NCBI GenBank assembly: GCA_030612305.1
Contig: JAUWOG010000158.1
Coordinates: 1 to 6,081 of the forward strand
Direction: 5' to 3'
DNA from: Armatimonadota bacterium
GTDB lineage: Bacteria; Armatimonadota; Zipacnadia; Zipacnadales; UBA11051
DNA length: 6,081 bases
Below are positions 1 through 6,081 of the stretch, piece after piece. Positions within the stretch are counted from its first letter, which is position 1. Every line of letters starts with the position of its first letter. The position numbers and the translations under genes are program-made. The notes under the pieces were generated by a model. It was given only the letters and a program-made list of their open reading frames with translations. It ran no database searches and had not been told where the DNA came from.

Positions 1-1349
1 TGTCCGCCGACGCGCGCCTCCTCCCCGGTCTCGATCAGCCGCCGCACCAGCGCCGCCGGGACATAGCGCCCAAACGCCCGCAGCCCCGCCTTCATCGCTG
101 ACATCGCCTCCGACATCAGCCATACCTCCTTGATGAAAGACCCCGTCGGCATATCACCTGCCAGATCCAGATGCGAGATCCGCTCCGCCTCATGCGTCAG
201 CCGCCTCATCGGCCGCGAGATGCTGCACGACAACATCGCTGCAAAGATGACCGCCACAAACAGGATCGCCAGCGAAATGAGTGCCGCCTCCCGCCGCGCG
301 GCCTTCGCAGCTCCCAGGAACACATCCTCAGGAATCAGGACCACGATCCGCCCATCCGTGTGAAACGACCCCTGCGCAGGCGTGAAGGACACGATGTGGC
401 GTCTCCCCTTCGTTTCCACCACAAACCGGTTGCTGCCCGTTCGTTCATGCTCCTCAAAGGCTGCCGTGAGCGCCTCATCTCCAAGCTCCTCAACACTCAC
501 TGCCTCGAAGCCCTCGTCCTCTCGCTCCACCAACCGGGCCAGGTCCGGATGGGCGACGACTTTACCGGCCCCATCTGCAATCAGCGCCACGCCTTCATCT
601 CTCATCCGTAGGCCTGCCAGGAACTCGGACAGCTCCGCCAGTTCCACGTCCAGGCCCATCACTCCCACGAACGTGCCGTCCGCGGCAGTCAGCGGATATG
701 CTACGGAGATCCCGGGCTTGCCATCCGTGAAGAAGACGTAGAGATCCGTCCAGTATATCCCTCCGGTCTCTTTCGCGCCCATGTACCACGGCCGCGTACG
801 CGGGTCGTACTCCACCTCAGCGGACTCCTCAACCCTCACGGTGCGGCCATCGAGGTCTCTGTACTCCCACGTCACTGTAGCCGGCTCGACGGTCCTGTCA
901 ATCGTCTTGGTTGCGAAGCTGCCGTCTGCCATTCGCTTGACCATCAGGAAGTTGCCTTGCTCGTCACCCAGGTTGAGCATCGTGAGCTGGCTGTGGGACT
1001 TAAGCATCTTGATCCCCAGGGCATCGATCGTCTCTGCGCTTGCGAGGAACGCCGTGTGCTCTATCAGCGCCCGCGAGGTTGCTTCCACCAGGGTCGCCGC
1101 CGGATTCAGGTGGCCATCGGCCTTGAGCACCACCACCCGCGCCACCTGCTCCATCATCATCTCCGACAGCTCCAGGAGAGTCTCTGCATTCCTCCGGTAC
1201 GAATGCCACAGAACCACAGACACCGTCACCACCAGCAGACTCACCAGAGCCGTCAGGATGGTGACGCGCAGCGAAACCGTGAGACGCCCGGGAGAGCCAA
1301 CCGGCGGCCGGGCTCCCTTGCCGACGTTCCTCATCAAACCTCTATCCAT
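1..1349 (-). CDS. Receptor-type class III adenylate/guanylate cyclase, dCache-HAMP (3' end off the window)
   Basis: The frame is open from ATG 1349 to the left edge (449 codons plus 2 bases), so this is a 5' fragment. Residues about 26-48 form a transmembrane helix. Residues about 55-345 are an extracytoplasmic dCache sensor, recognised by YDPRTRPWYMGA (181-192), the IYWTDLYVFFTDGKPGISVAYPL-type strands (198-220) and GVMGLDVEL (229-237). Residues about 354-375 are a second transmembrane helix, followed by a HAMP domain with its conserved Pro at 380 (SISRPMRRL). The last residues, FGRYVPAALVRRLIETGEEA and the following RVGG (427-449), match the linker that directly precedes the catalytic domain in Cache-HAMP cyclases. 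The expected activity is therefore cAMP or cGMP synthesis in the cytoplasm, controlled by an external ligand. The catalytic domain itself is not visible, so the substrate and activity are inferred. The start at 1349 is preferred for its GAGG at 5-nt spacing; the Met at residue 6 (1334) is an alternative. The gene lies 33 nt after the heparinase stop, so co-transcription is likely. Confidence 0.88.
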   Translation of the reverse strand, partial: MDRGLMRNVGKGARPPVGSPGRLTVSLRVTILTALVSLLVVTVSVVLWHSYRRNAETLLELSEMMMEQVARVVVLKADGHLNPAATLVEATSRALIEHTAFLASAETIDALGIKMLKSHSQLTMLNLGDEQGNFLMVKRMADGSFATKTIDRTVEPATVTWEYRDLDGRTVRVEESAEVEYDPRTRPWYMGAKETGGIYWTDLYVFFTDGKPGISVAYPLTAADGTFVGVMGLDVELAELSEFLAGLRMRDEGVALIADGAGKVVAHPDLARLVEREDEGFEAVSVEELGDEALTAAFEEHERTGSNRFVVETKGRRHIVSFTPAQGSFHTDGRIVVLIPEDVFLGAAKAARREAALISLAILFVAVIFAAMLSCSISRPMRRLTHEAERISHLDLAGDMPTGSFIKEVWLMSEAMSAMKAGLRAFGRYVPAALVRRLIETGEEARVGG

Positions 1350-1354
1350 CCTAT

Positions 1355-1368
1355 CCTCTACGACCTCC
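1355..1368 (-). promoter_or_regulatory. Ribosome binding site of the cyclase gene
   Basis: On the minus strand, GGAGGT (1368-1363) lies 13 nt before ATG 1349 and GAGG (1358-1355) lies 5 nt before it. The nearer site has normal spacing and supports the 1349 start. The further one is a better anti-SD match but is at the long end of the useful range. Both sit in the 33-nt gap after the heparinase stop codon. Confidence 0.5.
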
Positions 1369-1382
1369 CCTTCAACACCGCT

Positions 1383-4300
1383 CTAGTCCCTCGCCGAAGC
1401 GCACATCCCGACGATCTCAACTTCATCACCCACGCCGACATCATACACTGTGTAGGTGCCGTCAGGCGAGAAATCCGCCAGCGCTTTCGCATCCGCCGGC
1501 TTGAACGCGCCCTCCGTGGCAGTCGTGAGCCGGTGGACGGCAGCCTCAGGCGAACTGCGCACGCACTTGCCGTTGAACAGGCCGGGGTTCACTCGCAGCT
1601 TCATCACCGGCGTACTGGAGGCGAACGAGCCCTCAGCCACATCCACGCCGCCGATGTTGCCGTGCGCCAGCGTCAGCGTCATATTCAGCCGCAGCCGCCA
1701 GACGTCATCACCCACCTGCTCGACGCCTCTAATCGTGAAGACCGCCGGACAGGCGTATTCCGGATTCGTGATGCGCACCGGCTGCCCGACCAGGTCCTCC
1801 GATGGCTTCGGGCTGCCTGCGCGTAACTCCATCAGCACTGCATCCTCGCCCGGCTCAACTCCTCTGACCGTCCCCAGGACGCTCCCCTTCCCATCCAGAC
1901 GCGAAGCGCCGAATGTTAGCTGCCCGCCGCCGACGAGGCTCATAGCGGGCGCTTCCCCGTCACGGATAGCCACCAGGCCGAAGCGTCCCTGGAAGGTCAG
2001 CTTCGTGCCGCCGACAGTGCCTGAACGGACGACCTCGTCACGCAGCGCGCTGATTACGATGTCCTCGCGCCGCGTCCCGTCGAGGGCCACACTCGTCACA
2101 CGCAGAGCCATGGCGTCAGCGCCCGTCGTTGGGCTGGCTGCCTCGCTGTCGAGTTGCACTCGCTCAACCTTCAGCACTCGCGCCTCACTCCGAAACACCT
2201 CAATGACGCTTGCGAAGATGGAGCCCTGCGCGGCGTCATCCGTGCGCTGACGAATGATGAGGTGGCCTTCGAACGGCGACTGGCCGCGGATGCCGTGGCC
2301 CTCGGCTTTGGCGCGGATGACCTCCCGCCCCGGCGCACCGAGCATGTGGAGCCGCAGAGCACGGGGCCGCGCATCAGCCACATGCAGAACCCCATCGGCG
2401 GCCTGGTATGTGGGCTCAATCCGCGCCCACATCTCCGCATTGAGCCGCTCGTCGAAGCTCACTCCAATCGGTTCACCGTCCTTTGGCGTGATTGCCAGGT
2501 CGCGATACTCCCACCCGTAGTTGTAGTAGTGGAGGAAGCCCACTGAGCCGCGCTCGGACGGATTCCCCGTTACGTCGACATGGCCGACCGGCTTCCCATC
2601 CAGCGTCATCTGCGCCTTGTCGCCCGCTATCTCGACACGCACCTTCGCCGGCTTGCCCACTTCCAGCATAGCCACCGGCATCATGATCACTTTGCGGCTG
2701 CCGACACTGCCGGCGTGAGTGTGGAATACGAATGCCGCCCGCTCGCGGTCGCCGGAGGCCCTCCCGCTTTTCGTCATCGTGAACTCCACGGTCACGTCAT
2801 CGAACTCCTCGCGCGTGAGCAGGTAGCGGTCAGGCTGCGACGAAGCCCCCGAGGGCCGCCACGTAGCGGTCAGCCCCCCCGCCGTGTTCGCCCGGTACAG
2901 ATCGTGCAGCCAGCTATACCCGCGCCCGGACGTAGGCTCGACATCTTCCCCTGCCAGTGAGCCCTCCGGCTGGTGCGACCAGGTCACCTCAGCCTCATCT
3001 AGCTCCACCGTGAGCTCATCCGGCTTGCCCAGCGAGTGAAACAGGTAGTCACGGACCTTCGCCCCTGCCGTGCGGAACACATCAACAACATACAGCGGCT
3101 CGCCGTCATCGTCGCGCACCAGCGCCACTGTGCGGCGGTACAACTCCGCATCGGGATAGGCTGCGGGCGCGGAGGCCTCGCAAGCGTCCACCAGCGGAGT
3201 CGTCGCATACCAGTGGAACTGCCCGATGATATTGCCGCGCTGCTCCGCCTCATCCAGCATCACCGTGCAATGGCTCGCCGTGTCGGTCTCCCAGTTAGAG
3301 AGCTTGCGATCGGTCCATGTCGTCGGATAGCCGATGTCGGCTGACCAGTCATAACCGTAGCGGAAGATGTTGATCGCCAGCTTGTCGGTGTGACCGTGGC
3401 CGTAGCTGCCCTTGGAGAATGTGAAGGGTACGTGGACGCGGGTGGCTGCCGTGGCCCCGGCTCGCAGAATCGCGATACCACCGTCCTCGAAGAGGTGCGA
3501 ACGAGGCACATCGGGCGGCAGCTCCACATCAGACCGAGGCGGCTCCTCAGCATGAAACACCAGCCACCAATCGGTGTGACTCATCCGGTACGCTTCCGGA
3601 TCGCCTCCGCTGGCGGCGAGCAGGCGCGCGAGATACACATCGCGAGACTCCGGCAGGCGCAAGAGGGCCTTCTCGTCGTGGCCCTCGAACGCCGGTGTGG
3701 CGCGCAGGCTCACCGACCGGCTGCCACCGCAATCCCCGATCTGCGGAACACGCCCGTCGCAATCCAGATGCCGCAGGAAGTCGTACAACATCGCCACGCG
3801 ATAGTGGGGATGGTGATACACATCGAGCGGCTCGGGATAGCGCGGCGGGGTACGCAGCCCGTGCAGCCACTCCGCGATCATCAGCGGTGTCTGCGCATTG
3901 CCTCGGTTGTAGCCGGTGCTATCGTAGATATACTTCCCGTCGCGGAACCACGAGTTCGTCAGCAGCACGCGCAGGCCCAGATCGCTCTCCAGCGCCTCAC
4001 CCGCGATCTCGGGATTCCCCAGGCAGTGGGACAGCGCCGCCAGCGCCGTCATTTCGTACATCAGGAAATCGCCATCCATGTACGGCATCAGCCGGTGGAG
4101 GTACTCGTAGATGTAACCCAGCAGGTTCCGCTGAATGTTGTAGGTCAGATCGCCGCCGGTAACGCGCCCATCGCCGTCGTAGTCGGCCTCGCCCCTCGCT
4201 GCAAAGAAATCACGCAAGTCCTCATCGCCCTCGATCTCGTCCCAGATGAGGTCACAGGCCAGGATCAGGTTCTGCACCAGGAACCGCTCGAACGTCTGCC

Positions 4301-5540
4301 CGATGTAGCCGTCCTGACGCTGGCTTGGGCCCTCGGCGCAGCCGTCATAGGTCGGGTACAACTCGGCGAGGCGGCTCAGCATCACCGCCGCCTTGTGCGC
4401 ATATTTCGCATCGCCGGTGAAAGCGTAGGCGAGGGAAAGCTGCACTATCGGCGTGCCACCACGGTATTCCGAGCCCCCGTCGGGCTCGTACGGATTTGAG
4501 AAGAGCTTCCCCAGCAGATAATACCGGTACGCGGCCACGAAGAAGTACCGTCGCCCCGCCTCCGGGAAGCCCGCCGGTGCCAGCCAGCCGCTCCCGTCAT
4601 CCTTCACAATCACTTCCTCGCCGGTAGTCGGGTTCTTCACGGTCGCGCCGTCATACCACTCCTCCCCACCCTTGGGGCATTTCCAGATGTATGGCTTCTC
4701 GAGCGTGGCGCGGAACGTGCTGCGTGCGCCGCCGTGGATCGGGCAACCCTTCTCAAAGCTCGGGCACAGCGCGCGCGGATTCCCCTCCGGAATCAGCCCG
4801 TAGATGTACTCGTCGCTCTGCGCCACCCACCAGTCGGCGTCCTTGATGACTCTGTCGGCGTAGTTCCGTGCCCAGGGGCGCGTGGCAATATTGCGGCGGC
4901 CTCGCTCGAGGTCCTCCCGGTCCACAATGGCCTCGAAGCCACGCGTCTTGCGGCGCTGCATCGCTATCTCCAGAAGCGGAGCCACCCGCGCGGCATCCTC
5001 GCTCTCACGCAGTTCCCGCAGCTCCTTCTCGATGCTCTCACGCAGCAGGTCCATCTCAGTCGCGACAGCCGGCTCAACCGGTGTCCCTTCCACCTCCAGC
5101 TCAGTAATCCACATGCGCCTCCCCGCATTGGACGCAGCGCCCTCCGGCACTTGCATAACCTCGAGCGCCGCCAGCACCGCCGGCTCGAACTGTACGATGC
5201 TTATCGCCTCAGCCACATCGCGCTCCACTGCGGCGAGCTCAAACCAGTCGCCATCATGCCACCCGCGCACAGTGAATTCCCGCGGAGTGCACGGCTTCCC
5301 GCCCGCGCTCGCCCAGTGCACCCTCACCTCAGTAGCCGTGACCTGTCGCGGAAAGACCAGCGCCAAGGTGTGAGTAACCTCCCAGTTGGCGGAGGCCCAT
5401 GAGGGGGTCCGCGTGCCGGCCCCGGAGCTGTCGCTGTTGCCGTCAATAGCCAGATGCGGCTGATAGCCATCCAGCCCCCAGCGATTGCGGGACTGGCTGT
5501 CAGCAATTGCCACCACGCCATCAAGACTCGCTACGTTCAT
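1383..5540 (-). CDS. Heparinase II/III-family polysaccharide lyase-like protein, multidomain (1385 aa)
   Basis: Probable eliminase or hydrolase of an acidic polysaccharide, expected outside the cytoplasm. Domains from Met at 5540: discoidin (F5/8 C)-like about 1-155 (NVASLDG, AIDG, SWASANW, VRVHWAS); charged helical linker about 160-215; Cys/His motif C259, C266, H269, C288 (GCPIHG, WKCPKGG), seen in many environmental heparinase-like proteins; alpha/alpha-toroid about 220-680, with DSTGYN whose Y544 aligns with the catalytic Tyr; beta-sandwich about 680-1200 with GSYGHGHTDK (H715, H717), SADIGYP (D735) and SHCTVMLDE (H757), matching the heparinase II H406/H408/D425/H464 set. A LamG/DUF1080-like domain (about 899-1058) interrupts the sandwich, and an EF-hand-like loop (453-464) interrupts the toroid. 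I do not see the Asn-His pair used by PL15/PL17 enzymes, so the exact substrate is unknown. ATG 5540 is the first in-frame start that gives family-like sequence. The frame is open back to 5804, but those 88 residues are Arg/Gly-rich and unlike a signal peptide. Starting at 5540 leaves no signal peptide; a candidate lies in another frame just upstream. Confidence 0.85.
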   Translation of the reverse strand: MNVASLDGVVAIADSQSRNRWGLDGYQPHLAIDGNSDSSGAGTRTPSWASANWEVTHTLALVFPRQVTATEVRVHWASAGGKPCTPREFTVRGWHDGDWFELAAVERDVAEAISIVQFEPAVLAALEVMQVPEGAASNAGRRMWITELEVEGTPVEPAVATEMDLLRESIEKELRELRESEDAARVAPLLEIAMQRRKTRGFEAIVDREDLERGRRNIATRPWARNYADRVIKDADWWVAQSDEYIYGLIPEGNPRALCPSFEKGCPIHGGARSTFRATLEKPYIWKCPKGGEEWYDGATVKNPTTGEEVIVKDDGSGWLAPAGFPEAGRRYFFVAAYRYYLLGKLFSNPYEPDGGSEYRGGTPIVQLSLAYAFTGDAKYAHKAAVMLSRLAELYPTYDGCAEGPSQRQDGYIGQTFERFLVQNLILACDLIWDEIEGDEDLRDFFAARGEADYDGDGRVTGGDLTYNIQRNLLGYIYEYLHRLMPYMDGDFLMYEMTALAALSHCLGNPEIAGEALESDLGLRVLLTNSWFRDGKYIYDSTGYNRGNAQTPLMIAEWLHGLRTPPRYPEPLDVYHHPHYRVAMLYDFLRHLDCDGRVPQIGDCGGSRSVSLRATPAFEGHDEKALLRLPESRDVYLARLLAASGGDPEAYRMSHTDWWLVFHAEEPPRSDVELPPDVPRSHLFEDGGIAILRAGATAATRVHVPFTFSKGSYGHGHTDKLAINIFRYGYDWSADIGYPTTWTDRKLSNWETDTASHCTVMLDEAEQRGNIIGQFHWYATTPLVDACEASAPAAYPDAELYRRTVALVRDDDGEPLYVVDVFRTAGAKVRDYLFHSLGKPDELTVELDEAEVTWSHQPEGSLAGEDVEPTSGRGYSWLHDLYRANTAGGLTATWRPSGASSQPDRYLLTREEFDDVTVEFTMTKSGRASGDRERAAFVFHTHAGSVGSRKVIMMPVAMLEVGKPAKVRVEIAGDKAQMTLDGKPVGHVDVTGNPSERGSVGFLHYYNYGWEYRDLAITPKDGEPIGVSFDERLNAEMWARIEPTYQAADGVLHVADARPRALRLHMLGAPGREVIRAKAEGHGIRGQSPFEGHLIIRQRTDDAAQGSIFASVIEVFRSEARVLKVERVQLDSEAASPTTGADAMALRVTSVALDGTRREDIVISALRDEVVRSGTVGGTKLTFQGRFGLVAIRDGEAPAMSLVGGGQLTFGASRLDGKGSVLGTVRGVEPGEDAVLMELRAGSPKPSEDLVGQPVRITNPEYACPAVFTIRGVEQVGDDVWRLRLNMTLTLAHGNIGGVDVAEGSFASSTPVMKLRVNPGLFNGKCVRSSPEAAVHRLTTATEGAFKPADAKALADFSPDGTYTVYDVGVGDEVEIVGMCASARD

Positions 5541-5661
5541 AGCCCAAGCCCCCGCTTCCCGACAGTACGACGACCCCCACCGCCGCGACGATCCAGCGAC
5601 CGTAACCGCCGCCGATTCCTCTGCCCCACCATAACCACAGATACCACGAGCTAGACACCAT
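5521..5661 (-). other. Out-of-frame signal-peptide coding segment of the heparinase gene (46 codons, ends in TGA)
   Basis: ATG 5661 begins a 46-residue frame that ends at TGA 5523-5521, overlapping the first codons of the heparinase frame. It has a long N-region with many Trp residues, Arg at 14 and 22, and a hydrophobic core WIVAAVGVVVLSGSG (23-37). In the heparinase frame, the codons just before Met 5540 read AGAWA, an Ala-X-Ala cleavage motif. Dropping one G from the G5 run (plus-strand CCCCC 5549-5553) fuses the two as VVVLSGSGAWA-MNVAS, a complete signal peptide plus mature N-terminus. The segment is therefore most likely the true 5' end of the enzyme gene, separated by a one-base shift that is real, programmed or an assembly error. 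The alternative is a short upstream peptide whose translation is coupled to the enzyme. Confidence 0.6.
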
Positions 5662-5669
5662 CCTGCCAA

Positions 5670-5675
5670 CCTCCC
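5670..5675 (-). promoter_or_regulatory. Strong Shine-Dalgarno for ATG 5661
   Basis: GGGAGG on the minus strand (5675-5670) sits 8 nt before ATG 5661. It is a better ribosome binding site than anything before ATG 5540, where only a G-run of the mixed type GGGGGCTTGGGCT precedes the start. This indicates that initiation occurs at 5661, in the signal-peptide frame, which supports the one-base-shift interpretation. Confidence 0.55.
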
Positions 5676-6081
5676 GGGCACGGCTCTACTCCTGTGCGGA
5701 TCACACTCACGCCCCAGTATTGCCCGCCAACTCCCTCCTTTCCTTCCTCTCCGGGCGGTTTGCGCGCCGAACAACAGCCAGATCCGCCGCCTGACACTTG
5801 ACACCCAACCTGGCGCCGCGCCGCATTCCGATCCACCGGGGGGAAGTCCTTCCGAGCTTGCCGTTCATGAATGCCGTCGCCTTTTGCCTTTACCGTTCGC
5901 CGTTGCAGGACCCTTTCCGACGGGCTGGCCCGCATCATTCAGAAACGTGTGGCTCAACTTCATGCGGAAGCAAAGCTTCCGCCCCCCACTCTGGGATCAA
6001 ACTCACAGAGTCAAGTGAAACACAGCACTACCCCACGAACTGACCGCTCAGATGCGATACACGACAAGCGATTGGCTCCGC
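5676..6081. other. Probable intergenic region upstream of the heparinase gene; no supported gene
   Basis: Short frames exist on both strands, but their translations are rich in Arg, Ser, Pro and Gly, show no recognisable motif and mostly lack a ribosome binding site. The stretch contains the hairpin at 5964-5982 and a purine-rich minus-strand tract (AGAGGAAGGAAAGGAGGGAG, 5750-5731) that has no well-spaced start codon. The promoter of the two-gene unit would be expected here, but I see no convincing -35/-10 pair. The right edge may include the last few codons of another minus-strand gene, which is too short to judge. Confidence 0.5.
5964..5982. repeat. Perfect hairpin, 8-bp stem with 3-nt loop (extragenic palindrome or terminator-like)
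   Basis: GCGGAAGC-AAA-GCTTCCGC is a perfect inverted repeat. Neither strand has a T-run directly after the stem; the plus strand continues with six C residues. It is therefore not a canonical intrinsic terminator. It could be a U-less terminator or transcript-stabilising stem of a gene to the right, or a dispersed extragenic palindrome. It lies about 300 bp before the heparinase leader. Confidence 0.5.

Noticed and set aside
957..1826. Long plus-strand open frame opposite the cyclase and the 3' end of the lyase
   Set aside because: It is antisense to two well-supported genes, its translation is rich in Arg, His and Gln with no motif, and it crosses the gene boundary. It is a by-product of GC-rich codon use.
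2874..2880. C7 homopolymer (G7 on the coding strand) in the lyase gene
   Set aside because: It was considered as a frameshift site, but the reading frame and family-like sequence (NTAGGLTATW) continue intact on both sides.
3390..4499. 369-codon plus-strand open frame opposite the lyase toroid
   Set aside because: It is entirely antisense to the heparinase domain and its composition is that of a reverse-complement shadow, without domains.
5731..5750. Purine-rich minus-strand tract containing AAGGAGG
   Set aside because: It matches a Shine-Dalgarno, but the only nearby starts are at bad spacing or lead to very short frames.
5541..5804. Upstream extension of the heparinase frame to ATG 5804
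   Set aside because: The extra 88 residues are Arg/Gly-rich with scattered Cys, show no signal peptide core except the final AWA, and ATG 5804 lacks a good ribosome binding site. Family-like sequence begins at Met 5540.
5651..5938. Minus-strand 95-codon frame upstream of the lyase
   Set aside because: Low-complexity composition, no motif, no convincing ribosome binding site, and it overlaps the better-supported leader start at 5661.
5798..6043. Plus-strand 81-codon frame at the right end
   Set aside because: No recognisable motif and no ribosome binding site; it runs through the palindrome.
6048..6080. Minus-strand tail reading RSQSLVVYRI then TGA, possibly the 3' end of another gene
   Set aside because: Only ten codons are visible. 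The composition is protein-like and the hairpin at 5964-5982 would suit a gene end, but this cannot be told from chance.
6052..6081. Plus-strand ATG reading MRYTTSDWLR to the window edge
   Set aside because: No Shine-Dalgarno precedes it and ten codons are not enough to support a gene.

Overview
The window holds two minus-strand genes that run right to left, followed upstream by a short non-coding stretch. It is GC-rich. The gene content is a large multidomain heparinase II/III-like enzyme with a discoidin-like N-terminus, and a dCache-HAMP receptor cyclase. This would fit a polysaccharide-degrading bacterium of the Planctomycetota, Lentisphaerota, Armatimonadota or Hydrogenedentota type. That placement is an inference from architecture only; no marker gene is present.

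Layout, in transcription order from high to low coordinates: (a) 5676-6081 has no gene I can support. It contains a perfect 8-bp hairpin at 5964-5982. (b) 5521-5661 is a 46-codon reading frame with a strong ribosome binding site. It encodes a signal-peptide-like segment but is out of frame with the enzyme that follows. Removing one G from a G5 run (plus-strand 5549-5553) would join it to the enzyme with a textbook Ala-X-Ala cleavage site. (c) 1383-5540 encodes a 1385-residue heparinase II/III-superfamily protein: discoidin-like domain, helical linker, Cys/His motif, alpha/alpha-toroid carrying an EF-hand-like loop, and a beta-sandwich with the GHGH-D-H metal/catalytic signature. A LamG/3-keto-disaccharide-hydrolase-like domain is spliced into that sandwich. 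(d) 1-1349 is the 5' portion of a receptor-type class III nucleotidyl cyclase: TM, dCache, TM, HAMP, then the linker that precedes the catalytic domain. The catalytic domain lies beyond the left edge.

The two genes are 33 nt apart on the same strand and are probably co-transcribed. A reasonable but untested reading is that the enzyme is exported and depolymerises an acidic polysaccharide, while the cyclase's extracytoplasmic dCache domain senses an external ligand, possibly a product of that enzyme, and converts it to a cyclic-nucleotide signal. The most noteworthy points are the split signal peptide, the domain inserted in the lyase sandwich (apparently circularly permuted), and the lyase-cyclase pairing.
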